A stretch of DNA of 64,000 nt, from positions 22,478,635-22,542,634 of the forward strand of contig NC_135566.1 in NCBI RefSeq assembly GCF_964340395.1. The letters run 5' to 3'. The translations under genes and the position numbers were made by a program. The notes beneath the pieces were generated by a model. It saw nothing but the letters and a program-made list of their open reading frames with translations, was not told the origin of the DNA and did no database searches. Below are positions 33,926 to 46,082 of this stretch, piece by piece (the first letter of the stretch is position 1; the number at the start of each line of letters is the position of its first letter). The stretch is from Glandiceps talaboti (Eukaryota > Hemichordata > Enteropneusta > Spengelidae).

Positions 33926-35841
33926 AAGATGGACAAGTGCCAGAAGACCTGAAATTCAAAGGTAAACAGGTTGAGGAAACGAACGAACCGCTTGATTACT
34001 TTGCTGTCAATAATGGCAGCTCTGTTGTCATTGTGAAGTATTTCCATCAACTGCTTAGTGGTCTGAATGAGTTGAGAGTCAGTGGTGATCTGACAGATGT
34101 CGTACTTGTTGCTGAAAACAAGAAGTTCTACAGTCACAAAGCAATGCTTTCCTCAAGTAGTGACTACTTCAAGGCCATGTTCACAGGAGGGATGAAGGAA
34201 TCCACATCAAAGCAACCAGAAATTGAGTTGCATGGAGTGTCAGCTGATGGCCTTGAAACTGTACTCTCTTTCCTGTATACATCAGAGTTGAACCTCTCTC
34301 ATGGCAACTTTGAGAGTGTTCTAACAGCTGCAAGCCACTTCCAGATGGAGACAGCACTAGATTTCTGTGTACATTATCTACAATCTGAACTTGGTGTGGA
34401 GAATTTTCTAGATTTAGCAAATGCTGCGACGACGTACAGTTTGATGGAGAGGTTTGTGGATGACGAGAGAACAGTGGATATGTTCATGAATGTTGCAAGG
34501 AAGGATAGTGGTCAGATAATGGAATTATCGGTCCACCAAATGAATGCCTTCTTAAAGAGTGACAAACTGAACATGTACCCACCACTACAAATTTTCCAGC
34601 TCTTCCACAAGTGGGTACAGCATGACTGGGAACACCGTGTTACCAGCATTGCTATGCTGGTACCACACATCAACTTCTGTCGCATGTCACCTGAGGATGT
34701 CATTGATCATGTCCAGAGTGTTGATTTTATGAGTCAGAATTTAGGATGTCGTAAACACCTACTGGAAGCCATGAAGTTTCATGCCTTGCCATACCATGTA
34801 ATGTGCGATGGTTACATGCCCTGTGATGAGGAGGTCCTGCTTGCTACTGGTGGTATTGCAGAAAATGCATACACATGTAGTCAGATGTATTACTTTGATA
34901 TTGAACTCAGTGAATGGCACATTCTTGCTGATATGCCAATGGAGCATATTGCATACAGTGTAGTCACTCTTGATAATTTCTTGTACATAGCTGGTGGTGA
35001 AGATCATGACTGCTATGAGACTGACCCCATGGGATGTGAGTACACAACTGATGCAGTCTATCGGTATGACCCAAGATTCGACAGATGGTCCTTTGTAGCA
35101 TCAATGCATGCAAAGCGTACCAATTTCTGTTTGCTTGCATGTAGAGGTTTACTGTACGCTATTGGAGGTCGGAATGCATTGCTGAGAGATGGTCTAGTAT
35201 CGGTAGAATTCTATAACCCAATTCTGAATGCCTGGGAGTATGGAACATCCCTTCCAAGACCAATGTATGGTATGGGTGGATGTGTATACAAAGACAGAAT
35301 ATACTTGTCTGGTGGCTGCACTGATGGGTCTCTATACTCCAAGAATCTGCTGATGTATGATCCAGCATTACCATCTCCAACATGGCAGCAGAAGGCACTG
35401 ATGCCAAACAAGCGTGCATGGCACACAATGGCTGTGGTGAATGACCGTATCTACATGGTTGGTGGGCGGATAGTCAAGTCTTCCATGACCATTGCCAGCG
35501 AATTCAGCATTGAATGCTATGATCCTGAACTCAACCAGTGGCTCCAAAGTGTAGAAATTCCCTCTGAAGAATTGGTCACAAACCGTTTGTCCATGACAGG
35601 GTACCGCAGTGCTGCCTGGAATAACTACATTTTGACACTACATGGTCAGTTTGCAATTGGTAACCTGAAGACAAGACGCACTCTACAATGTTACAATGTA
35701 GAGTTAGATAGATGGGAGACATCACTAAAGCTTCCAAGAGATGGCTTCCAGGAAGTGTGCACACTCAGAGTACCCAAACATATCCTGAAGGCAAATCGTA
35801 TCGCTGCAAGGGGTGAGTTTCAAACACAAACGATAGTCTGA
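33926..35841 (+). CDS. Kelch-like unit 2: complete BTB-BACK-Kelch protein (KLHL9/13-like)
   Basis: Probable CUL3 adaptor choosing substrates for ubiquitination. The exon follows the acceptor TTCTCATTCACAG in phase 1. An in-frame ATG at 33,910 lies inside that pyrimidine tract and is a weaker start than the exon at 32,784. Numbered from 33,901: BTB about 48-160 (LTDVVLVAENKKFYSHKAML, DYFKAMFTGGMKES as in KLHL9/13), BACK about 165-290 (QIFQLFHKWVQHDWEHR, VDFMSQNLGCRKHLLEAMKF), six Kelch blades about 310-625 (LLATGGIA, LYIAGGED, LYAIGGRN, IYLSGGCT, IYMVGGRI and a last blade with HG in place of GG). Length is in the family range. It ends AARGEFQTQTIV-stop; nine codons earlier is a strong phase-1 donor (AAGGG|GTGAGT, 35,812/35,813) that could continue the transcript. 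Confidence 0.9.
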
Positions 35842-35861
35842 TCTCAATTTCACACATTTTA

Positions 35862-36390
35862 GCACAACTTAATTGAGGTCATAGATTGTAACTTTTATTT
35901 CAAATAAAGGAAATGCAATGATAACAATAAGACAAAAATTCACACTGGAGAAAAGTAAGAATCTAGAACTTGGTACCTGACATAGATGAGGATGAGTGCA
36001 TGCAATCAATATGTGGACATGAGGTTGATATCTTGAATATGTACTATACGATACTGTTGTCGAGGATGTGGTGACTTCGAAAATGTCCATTTGATTTTGT
36101 CAGAAGGTCTTGCAAGACAGTTTATATGGAAAGGGAAATAACAGGGGTGGATAGGCAAATGGATAAAACATTCGTCAAAATGAACACAAATATGCCTAGC
36201 AACTAGCCCATTCCCATAGCAACAGTGAAATGAATGTGTGTATTGCAAAAATAAATAACAACATAGATGGTCAGGCAAATGGACATATAGTCACCCAGCA
36301 ATTAAGATGCTGCCTATACCAAGAGTGAAGTGTATTGCATAGGTAACAACAGGGCTGGCCCAGCATGTGGATATTAAAAATGAATAATTT
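35862..36390. repeat. Family A head and tail units just 3' of Kelch unit 2
   Basis: TTTTAGCACAACTTAATTGAGG starts 20 bp after the stop codon. Tail units (GCCTAGCAACTAGCCCATTCCC, GCAACAGTGAAATGA) occupy 36.16-36.36 kb. The 3'-UTR of the unspliced form would therefore be repeat-derived. Confidence 0.55.
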
Positions 36391-36394
36391 TTTT

Positions 36395-36472
36395 TTAGCG
36401 AAACTGAACTGAGGTTCCTATAGGCATCAAAAATATATGTTAGTACATGTACGCATGCATGCATACATACAT

Positions 36473-36520
<48 letters not shown>

Positions 36521-36690
36521 GTCTGTCTGTCTGTCTGTCTGTGTCTGTGTCTGTGTCTGTATGTGTGTAGATCGATGTGAACCAATTAAAGTCTAGAACT
36601 GCCTGACTGATTGTGTTTGTATTTGGTAGGGAGTTTACTTTGGATGTGTAGATTAATAATTGATTGTATGAAAGTGATCTGATCATTGAT
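36395..36690. repeat. Family A head with CATA/GT/GTCT microsatellite
   Basis: TTTTAGCGAAACTGAACTGAGG precedes ACATAC, GT, and GTCT runs (36,464-36,560), then ACCAATTAAAGTCTAGAACTG and the usual subrepeat. Truncated on the right. Confidence 0.65.
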
Positions 36691-36967
36691 TTACATGTTA
36701 CGTAAAAAGAGTGATTCCCCTGCAAATTTTTAATTGTTCTCAGCTCAGACCACTAAAAGAACAGACTAGCAATGCTGCTTTTCATTTGCTTCAATAATCT
36801 TTTAATACTTATTAGGAGCCCACTGTTTATGTACAAAAGTAATGATGTTATGTTTGATCAAGTAAAGTAACACATCCAAAATTTGGTCCCAAGATATGTC
36901 CCAACCTAGCTTCAATGATTGTAGTGTTTGTTGTGATTTTGAGGGTTTTCTTCTGTTTTTGGGATTT

Positions 36968-37345
36968 TTTAGTCTAGTTCCTGAGGGACCGCATTCCACA
37001 CTACGTTATCTTCATACTATTCCGTCTAGTCAATCCCGTTACTCAAGATGTTAAATTGTGGGCGAAGCACAAACGGTGCATGTCAGTAGTAATCCATCAC
37101 AAATCGACAGGCTGTCATCATCGTTCTCATGTTTCTAGGATCTTTAGGACTGATATGATATGCAAATGTCCAACCAGGACTCCACCTCCAGTCTATGTAA
37201 ACTAAAATTAGGTGGGGACACAGTGATGTTATGTTTATATGAACGCCATAGGGGAGCACAGAATTCTATGCAAGAGTAACAGGATTGACTAGACGGAATA
37301 GTATGAAGATAACGTAGTATGGAATACAGTCCGTTAGGAACCAGA
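36968..37345. mobile_element. Family E foldback MITE
   Basis: The left AGTCTAGTTCCTGAGGGACC and right complement of AGTCTGGTTCCTAACGGAC open arms of about 75 bp that include TACTATTCCGTCTAGTCAAT and its inverse. The interior shares TGTCCAACCAGGACTCCACC with the copies at 4.17 and 9.70 kb. Confidence 0.75.
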
Positions 37346-37346
37346 C

Positions 37347-39640
37347 TGCTTTTTTTAGCACAACTGAACTAATAAGGTTCAGTAGTGTTATAGGCATGGC
37401 AAAGTGTCTGTCTGTCTGTCTGTCTGTCTGTATGTGTATGTGGATGTGTGTAAACAACTTAAAGTCAAAAACCACTGGACCAATTGCCATGATATATGGC
37501 AATATTACCTTGGGTGTCTAGTTGGGAAATTTTTCAAATGAAAATTATCTTGCCACCAGTGTGTGATTTGGGTCGAAAAATGTGATTTTTGGTCAAAAAA
37601 CTTAAAGTCCGAGACTACTCGGCAGATCGGTCTGAAAATTGATGGGAACATTCTTAAGGGTGTTTATATTAATTAAAAATTGTTGAGGACATGATCCCAT
37701 CAGTGATATCATGTAAGTAATTGGCCTAAAACTGACCAAGTACGGGCAGAGTTATGAGCTCGCAAGTCTCAAGTACGAGTGACGTCTGAACGTATATATA
37801 CGGGTGACGTAACGAGCTCGTAAGTCTGAAATACGAGTGACGTCGATTATCCGAACGCTTACGGGGACATGCATTTAGTTCGGATATGTGGTCAGTTCGG
37901 ATATGCGATCTGCATCGAGATGGGACGGGCGGGGTCAAAAGGTCGCACTCATACAGTATGAACGTACACGTACACTGCATATCACACTTACACATGTTAC
38001 ATGCACTCTCAGACAAATGAAAGGTACCGTACTACCGTAATGAATTGTACTTATTTAATACTAAAACTAAATAAAGAGTTTAATATTAATAGGAAAACGA
38101 ATTGAATATGCGTAGAAGAAATAAAAAACGTATTTACAAGAAAGACGACGACGTGATGGACAGCTGATAAGAACGCATTGTTGTCATGGTTGCATCTATA
38201 AATAGTGTTCACTGACATGTAAATGTAATCAAATTGTATCAATGTGTATAAAACGATGTGTCCGCAATTTAGCCACTCAATGAGAAAAAAAATAAAGTTC
38301 AGAAAAACGAAGTCAGGGGTTTCTGTTTCATTGCACGGCTGTCTGCTGCTCTTCTGTGTAAACTACGGAGTAATAACAACTGGGTAGGTTAACAATCAGG
38401 CTGCGACTCTAGCCATAACAAACACGGAGAAAGCATAGCTGCCGCTTCGCCATGCAATGATACTGGTTCACACGGGACATCGCTTTCGACTTTATCTTAA
38501 GTTCCACGATCGAGTGAGGATTCCTTCCTAGATTTATAGGTAGGCCGAAGCTGAAAAAAAGTTTTACACCTTTGAAAATCTTTATTGGAAAAAGAAACGA
38601 AACTCCTTTCACTTCTGACCGACAATCATCTTTTCGGTATCACAGTCAATCATCAATGGTTGCGTTACATACCGACAAGTTGTTTGAAAGTCGCCTATAT
38701 AGTCAGAGTGTGACATGCCGTTCTCACCATTTCAAATCTTTTATGAATCATACAAAAGACAACGGGGCGGTCAATAGGAGAACAACTTTATTGAGATGTT
38801 ATTGAAGGTGTGATCGTTCCAATGCACTCGATGTAGTCGTCTTTTGTTTTACCGTACGTCATTACATTACGTCATTCAAGTGTTTACAAACAATACACAC
38901 TGTAGCTCCAAGACAAACCGCGCTCATTCACAAGTCGATCGTCATTCATCAAACTTCACATTTTTACCGAAATATTACTTTGATATCAGAACAATAGATT
39001 TTTTCGGGGGACACGTAGTCAGTTCGGATGACCGATCAATTCGGATATTCGCCACATACTCGCGGAATACTGCGTACTCATCGAAAATTAGGCCAACTAC
39101 AAGAGTATGACGTCACCCGTATATGGAAATTACGAGTTCAGACGTCACTCGTACTTGAGACTTACGAGCTCGTAACTCTGCCCGTAATTGGTCAGTTTTG
39201 GGCGAATTACATACCTCGTGATATGCAAATTAAGCTGATCTGCTCAGTGGATATTTATTACCAGCTTTGCCAACATATATCTGAAAGCTTTCCTGACAAT
39301 TCTCATTTTCCAGCATCAAATGAATATTAATGAAATCCACCAACAATTGGGGCATTTATATTTTCTAATCAAAAGCCAGGCACCATGAAACAGCCACTCA
39401 CCAAAATGATTAGTATTTGAAGAAAATCTATCACATGTCTATGTAATCATTGATATGCATATTATATCTAAGTTTAAAAAGTTCAAACTTGGTAGATTTA
39501 CATACTAAAAGGAGTACATTCTTTATAAAATAACAACATGGATTTCAATATCAGTTGTACACAATGCCTTTGGTGCGATTTAAAAAATAACACATAATTG
39601 ATACAGTTGTGCTACAACATCATTGGCACTATTTTTCCCA
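37347..39640. mobile_element. Family A element abutting a BTB exon, interrupted by a 1.5-kb element
   Basis: The head TTTTAGCACAACTGAACTAA with hairpin partner GGTTCAGTAGTGCT, a GTCT run and subrepeats break off at 37,709 and resume at 39,218, ending ACAGTTGTGCTACAACATC and CATTGGCACTATTTTT. The following bases CCCAACAG form the splice acceptor for the BTB exon at 39,645, so the acceptor tract overlaps the element's end. Confidence 0.65.
37710..39217. mobile_element. 1.5-kb TIR element with GTGATAT target duplication
   Basis: GTGATAT flanks both sides (37,703-37,709 and 39,218-39,224), inside a Family A subrepeat that is continuous without the insert. Inverted ends of more than 60 bp share AAAACTGACCAA, ACGGGCAGAGTTA, AGTCTCAAGTACGAGTGACG. 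TACGAGTGACGTC/CRE-like words repeat within the ends. An interior open frame (38.57-38.81 kb) resembles no transposase I know. A 7-8 bp duplication is compatible with hAT. Confidence 0.75.
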
Positions 39641-39644
39641 ACAG

Positions 39645-41078
39645 GAGACTTGGGAGACTATGTTGCTTCATCAGTGGCATCTTCTAGAAGATCTTCCTTA
39701 TGCCAAGAAGACCTGGAGTCAATACTTGCAGACACGGAGACTTCATTCAGTACCAGTCAACATGGTGCAATGGTATTGGGTGGCCTTGGAGAACTTAGAG
39801 ACTATGATCTACTATGTGATATCTCTCTCAATGTTGGCAACTCCTACTTCCCAGTACAGGGGGCACTACTGGCAGCTGCCAGCAGCTTGTTTAGCAATAT
39901 ACTATGTCCAAAAGGTATGTCTAAAATAATAGAAATTCCAAGTAGATCTTTTGTGTTTATGGAAATTCATGGATGGCTAACTGCATGAAATAAAATTATA
40001 TGTCAAAAAAACCTAAAGCATGCATTTTTCAAATGCACAACAAGCGTTTAGTACACAAGCTAGTGGATGCATTTAAAGCTATATGCCATTGAAGGTGTCG
40101 TGGCCACACAAGACTTTTAATATACTAAATTTGAAGAGAAATGAAATAATGCGATCCCCTTTGCACATTTTCTAGCCATGGTTACTTAGAGATAGATATG
40201 TCAGCCTGAGGAAGAACAAAACTATAAAAAATGTGGATCTAAAATTTCCAAGTTATTCCTTTCAGGTGATTTCATGTACTAGATTTGCAGCCCACTCTTG
40301 GCCTAAGGGGTCACAGAGAGGAATATATTGTGATATAGTACATGACTTTATTGTACCCCTGACATGGCATTCAAAAAATTACATGAAACCCTTTTGTGTC
40401 ACTTTGTCTTGTTACACACAGATGAAGCTACAACAGACAGTTGTGAGGCAAACAACACTGGAGTAAAGAAATACCCAGCCAAGAATGGCGTGATTGCAAC
40501 CCTTAGTTGTATGAAGTGGAATGGAAGGCCAACAGAGATACAGCTTGAAGGCATCAGTGCAACAGAACTGAGAATGTTACTCGATGTACTGTATTCAACT
40601 ACCTTGCCAACTGACAACCACATAAACCTTGATTGTGTCAAAGCAACAGCAGAGAACTTGGAATTTCACTCTGTTGTTTCAATGTGTCAAGATATTGAGG
40701 ATTTGAAAATGGGGTGAGACAGTCACACTTGACAGTTTAACAGACTTTCTACTCAACCTTTCATATGATGATCTGACAGAAATTCAGAACTTAATACCAT
40801 ATGAGGTGATAGTCATCTAGATGAGAGAGACCACCAAAACTTAAAGTTGATTGAAATGATGTTTATTGATGGTTTGCTACAAATTGGAATGAGCTATTTT
40901 GGTTGACACTGTGTGATAACTATGGTGTGATGAACTTTGCATTGTGTACAGTTCATTCCTAGATGTCATAGTATACTTCAATCAGATCGAAATTGGCAAG
41001 ATGTCTTTATTTACCTCTATTTCCATCATTTTGTGTAATTTGTTTTGTTCCAGGTTATCACCGCCTTCCAACATCTGA
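39645..41078 (+). CDS. Kelch-like unit 3: BTB domain split over two exons, no BACK/Kelch
   Basis: Exon C (39,645-39,914; acceptor CCCAACAG, donor GTATGT, phase 1 at both ends) reads GDLGDYVASSVASSRRSS ... LGELRDYDLLCDISLNVGNS, FPVQGALLAAASSLFSNILC, the first half of a BTB fold. Exon D (40,422-40,713; acceptor TTACACACAG, phase 1) reads DEATTDSCEANN ... PTEIQLEGISATELRMLLDV, CVKATAENLEFHSVVSMCQD, the second half. Its frame meets TGA just after GAAAATGGG; a donor GTGAGA there (40,714) can join in phase 2 to an acceptor TTTTGTTCCAG (exon E from 41,054), ending LSPPSNI-stop at 41,078. The protein part therefore stops after BTB. It is either the tail of a longer gene, a short dominant-negative-like BTB protein, or a broken paralogue whose BACK-Kelch exon is lost or lies beyond the window. 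Confidence 0.65.
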
Positions 41079-41235
41079 CCATGTGTAATAGAAAATCTTG
41101 TTTGAATCTTAAGGATCTTGAAAGGTTTCTTCAACCAATCAGCATGCTTCTTTCAAAATCATTCGGAGAGATGGCATCACCACCGATGAGTCGTGTCATC
41201 AACAAAATCCTCTGTGTTTGTTTTGTTTTTTTTCC

Positions 41236-41290
41236 ACATAACTGAACTCATAAGATTCAGTAGTGCTATAGGCATTGAAAAGTGTCTGTC

Positions 41291-41382
<92 letters not shown>

Positions 41383-42014
41383 TGTGTACGTGTGTGTGTA
41401 AACAACTTAAAGGAAAAAACTGCTGGACAGATTGCCATGATAATTGGTCAGTATATTATCTTGGGTGTCTAGTTGGGAAATTGTTCAAATCAAAATGATC
41501 TTACCACTGGTGTGTGATTTTTGATTAAAAATGTGATTTTTGATTAAAAAATGTAAAGTAAAAAACTATGGGGCAGATTGGTCTGAAATTTTGTTGGAAT
41601 GTTCTTATAGGAGTGTAGATTGGGAAATATTCATGACATAATGATCCCATCAGTGATATGCAAATTAATCTTAATTCCAAAAGTACTTGGCTGATTTGGC
41701 TGAAATTCATATGGATGTTTGTAGGGATGTACATATGAAATGATAGTAATTACATGTACATGATGATCACATTGGCGATATGCAAATTATGGATAAAAAA
41801 ACCCATGATCTCTTGGTGCAATGTCTGTCAGGAATATTTATTGTACAAAAATTATTGTTTTATTGATTTCATTAAAATTTTATGAGGTACTTAACATAAT
41901 GTAAGAAGTGTATGTGAATGGCACTGGAATCAATCTCTCCTTGAGGTTGCTTGGAAACATTATCTAACTTTAACACTGAACTACAGGTTGGTTCAAGGTA
42001 AAATGTCTCGGTCG

Positions 42015-42053
<39 letters not shown>

Positions 42054-42575
42054 AGTCTTGTAGATGATGCAAGTGATTTTGGTATTGAGCTTTACCTCTC
42101 AAACTACTCGTGATGATTCTAAAAGTGTTAGTCTACAAATTGTGAGTGTGTCATACGTTATTGGCCTAGCAACCATGACCATGCCCTTAGCAAGAGTCAA
42201 ATGATAGGGTTTTAACAATTATAACAACAGGGTATGGTAGGTAATTGAATAAACATTATTTTAAAATATGTAAATGCCCTTAGCAACCAGACCACGCCCT
42301 ATAAACAATGACGTATGATGTCAAAATAACACAGGTGAAGGGAAGGTAAATGAATAAACATTGCAACATTGTATGGAGATATACCTAGCAACAAGACCAA
42401 GTCCATAGCAACATCAAATGGTGTATATTGCAAATATAACACCATGGATGGGTAGGCATGGGAATAAATCTTCAAAATATTATGCAAATATGTCTAGCAA
42501 CAAGACCACATAATCATTACAGAAAATTAAAGTGTACTGTCAACAGTTGTGCTACAAGGCTATTGGTGCTTTTAT
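41236..42575. mobile_element. Family A element, near full length
   Basis: A head with CATAACTGAACTCATAAGATTC and AGTGCTATAGGCATTG is followed by CTGT and a GT run of about 100 bp (41,296-41,400), three subrepeats, a second GTCT run (42,003-42,055), tail units (CTAGCAACAAGACCAAGTCC), and the end CAACAGTTGTGCTACAAGGC. It has the same layout as 18.26-19.55 kb but is more diverged. Confidence 0.65.
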
Positions 42576-42579
42576 TCAA

Positions 42580-43210
42580 ATTCTCCAGTTTGCACAACTG
42601 CCAATGTAAAGCTCATCCTAATTGGCAAATCAAAAACAAGAGATTCAAACGAGATTTCTATTACACATGGTCAGATGTGGGAAGACGGCGATCAGATGAG
42701 ACAAAATGATGGAAATAGAGGTAAATGAAGACATGTAGCTGCTTTCACCACATCAGATTTGAATCAGATTGAGTATACTTTTTTGCATTGTATACAATTC
42801 ACTGTCCCTAACGGGCAAACCTGGCACAAATATCAGTTGCTATAGTCAGCATACGGTACAACACGTATACACATCACTTTGTTTCACAACATTTGTGATA
42901 ATGGCCAAATGGTGGTCAAATTTGTGACAAAAATTCAGATTTTGCCCTCTGACTGTGGAAGCTTAAGAGATAAAGACCTCATTTGACTGTCTACACCAGT
43001 CCCATATTATACATGATGAATTTTCTATTGAGGCTTTGACCTTTGACATTGACTGCTATGTTCAAGGTCAAATAACCAAAAGTGTTCAAAGTGTATGTAC
43101 ACATTTGACATGTGCTGAATACAAGAGTAATATATAATATGAGAGAGCAACCCCCTTTGTCACCATTTGACTTTCTAAAAGACCTAAAAAATGACTTTAA
43201 CATTAAGTAA
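42580..43210. other. No gene seen
   Basis: No supported exon. The words TTTGACCTTTGACATTGAC and CCTCTGACTGTGG suggest a diverged dispersed repeat. Confidence 0.4.
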
Positions 43211-43213
43211 TTG

Positions 43214-43627
43214 GGTCAGTTACCACAGTATGTGGTAGAATCTAGTAAAACACCATTGAATGCAGGGCTGTGCACTATCTGATTAAAATCTGATGTGGTT
43301 AACATGGCTCAATTTCTTTAATTTCCTTCGTCTATTGTTCGTATCGGTCAGTTACCACAGTATGTGGTAGAATCTAGTAAAACACCATTGAATGCAGGGC
43401 TGTGCACTATCTGATTAAAATCTGATGTGGTTAACATGGCTTGATTTCTTTAATTTCCTTCGTCTATTGTTCGTTTTGTTTGTTCTGGGAGTGATCGCCG
43501 CGTTCCCACAGCAATCATCTCAGAACAAACAAACAAAAAAACGACTATAAATGAAGGAACTTGAGTAAATAAAGAAATCAAGCCATATACACTACATCAG
43601 ATTTTAATAAGATTGAGCTGTGCACCA
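43214..43627. repeat. 132-bp tandem duplication running into a foldback
   Basis: Units at 43,214-43,345 and 43,346-43,475 are almost identical (TCAGTTACCACAGTATGTGG, CACCATTGAATGCAGGGCTG). From the second unit, GTGCACTATCTGATTAAAAT and CTTGATTTCTTTAATTTCC find inverted partners up to 43,627. The duplicated arm is thus one arm of the foldback. Confidence 0.8.
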
Positions 43628-43694
43628 GCAGAGCCATCTGTGTTAACATAAGCTGATATCAACCAAATCTGGCACAAATGTCAGATATTGTACT

Positions 43695-43985
43695 TTTTAG
43701 CACAACTGAATTGATAAGGTTCAGTAGTGCTATAGGCATGGCAAAGTGTCTATCTGTCTGGCTGTCTGTGTGTAAATTGCCGGACCGATTGCCATTATAT
43801 TTGGTGGGTATATTACCTTGGGTGTCTAATTCGGAAATTGTTGAAATCAAAATGATCTCACCACTGATGTGTGAAAAAACTTAAACTCAAAAACAATGGA
43901 GCAGATCGGTCTGAAATTTGGTTTAAATGTTCTTAGGGGTGTTTATATTAAGAATTGTTCATGACATGATGATCCTAATGTGAGA
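43695..43985. repeat. Family A head and first subrepeats
   Basis: TTTTTAGCACAACTGAATTGATAAGG, GTTCAGTAGTGCTATAGGC, a short GTCT run, then ACCTTGGGTGTCTAATTCGG. Truncated at about 43,985. Confidence 0.7.
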
Positions 43986-44059
43986 ACAGAGATGACAGCC
44001 TAGCCCAGCTAGCAGTAATGTGATTGAGAACCAGAGATTAAGTTATGAGACTTTAAGAT

Positions 44060-44450
44060 ATTTCAGTTTGCCAATTATGGTCAGTGACATCAGCCAGGTA
44101 GCCCCTTTAATCACATTTCAGTTGGCCAATTATGGTCAGTGACATCAGCTAGGTAGCCCCTCTAATCACATTTCAGTTGGCCAATTATGGTCAGTGACAT
44201 CAGCCAGGTAGCCCCTCTAATCACATTTCAGTTGGCCAATTATGGTCAGTGACATCAGCCAGGTAGCCCCTCTAATCACATTTCAGTTGGCCAATTATGG
44301 TCAGTGACATCAGCCAGGTAGCCCCTCTAATCACATTTCAGTTGGCCAATTATGGTCAGTGACATCAGCTAGGTAGCCCCTCTAATCACATTTCAGTTGG
44401 CCAATTATGGTCAGTGACATCAGCTAGGTAGCCCCTCTAATCACATTCAT
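44060..44450. repeat. 55-bp satellite, about 7 copies
   Basis: The unit starts CATTTCAGTTGGCCAATTAT and ends GTAGCCCCTCTAAT; starts at 44,114 and 44,169 give the period. Copies differ at only one or two positions, so the array is young or homogenised. Confidence 0.9.
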
Positions 44451-44584
44451 AACATTACCTCTACCTAATCCCAGCTTAAACAAAAATGTGAAAATATTTA
44501 ACTGTCTGCTAAACTGTTGTAAACTATTTCCAAAATATCTTTTCATTGCAACCTAACAAATACCCACAGTTAAATGCACAAAAT

Positions 44585-44965
44585 GTGTGACATACAGCCA
44601 TACAGAATTCTGAATGTGTGCTACATACACCAATACAGAATTCAAAATATGTGTGACATACAGCATTACAGAATTCAAAATATGTGACATACTTCACTAC
44701 AGAATTTTTAATGTGTGACATACTTCACTACAGAATTTTTAATATGTGTAACACAGCACTACAGAATTCTAAATATGTGACATACAGCACTACAGAATTC
44801 TTAATATGTGACGTACAGCACTACAGAATTCTAAATATGTGTGACATACAGCACTACATAATTCTAAATGCGTGTGACATACTTCACTACAGAATTGAAC
44901 ATTTGTGTGGCATATGTTCAACGATACAGAATTCTAATTTTGTGTGGCATACAAGAATGCAGAAT
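44585..44965. repeat. About 31-bp tandem repeat, roughly 11 copies
   Basis: The unit CACTACAGAATTCTAAATAT plus GTGACATACAG recurs with small indels. It reads open on the plus strand by chance of period and composition; no protein is claimed. Confidence 0.85.
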
Positions 44966-45370
44966 TATAAACTTACAATAAGTCTTCAAAACTTCACAGG
45001 TATTTCAATATGATTGTAAATAATTAGAAGTTGATAATTTGATAGTAAAAATGAATAGGCCTGGTGTATTGAGAAAACAAAGCAAAATATCTTGTTCCAG
45101 AAATGGGTTTTTACAGTATTCAGACTAAAGTTTAGTTGTCAATTTCATTACATTTGAAATGTTGAGACCCAGATAACTTGAAAAAGTCACAGCCTTAGAC
45201 AAAACAATAGCATATTGAATACACAAGTCTGATAATCTTAACATATTGGCGTGACACTGATATTTACGTGTGTGTGTGTACGTGTATGTGTGTGTGTGTG
45301 TGTGTGTGCATATTTCTGTGCCCAGCCCACAAATGATAATGAGTTATTTGGTCATTTATTTTTGCAAATG

Positions 45371-46036
45371 ATTTTAGCACTACTAAACTTTAAGGCTGAA
45401 TAGTTGTAAAGGTGTGGTAAAGTTTGTATGTACATGTATGTATGTATGTATGTATGTATGTATGTACGTACGTACATGTATGTATGTATGTATGTATGTA
45501 TGTATGTATGTATGTATGTACGTACGTACGTACATGTATGTATGTATGTATGTATGTATGTATGTATGTATGTACATGTATGTATGTATGTATGTATGTA
45601 TGTATGTATGTATGTATGTATGTATGTATGTATGTATGTATGTATGTATGTATGTATGTATGTACATGTATGTATGTATGTATGTATGTATGTATGTATG
45701 TATGTATGTATGTATGTATGTACATGTATGTATGTATGTATGTATGTGTGTGTATGTATGTATGTGTGTGTGTATGTATGTATGTATGTATGGATGTATG
45801 TATGTATGTATGTATGTATGTATGTGTATGTATGTGTGTGTGTATGTATGTATGTATGTATGTATGTATGTATGTGTGTGTATGTATGTATGTATGTATG
45901 TGTATGTTTATATGTATGTATGTATGTATGTATGTAGGTATGTACATGTATGTATGTATGTATGTATGTGTATGTATGTATGTATGTATGTATGTATGTG
46001 TGTATGTATGTATGTATGTGTGTGTGTATGTATGTA

Positions 46037-46082
<46 letters not shown>

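Noticed and set aside
41054-41245. Exon E frame continuing as FQVITAFQHLTMCNRK...
   Set aside because: It is not the frame reached from the exon D donor and has no domain; the phase-2 join ends after eight codons.
44060-44450. Regular 55-bp array resembling a CRISPR
   Set aside because: Units are contiguous with no unique spacers, and the DNA is animal; it is a plain satellite.
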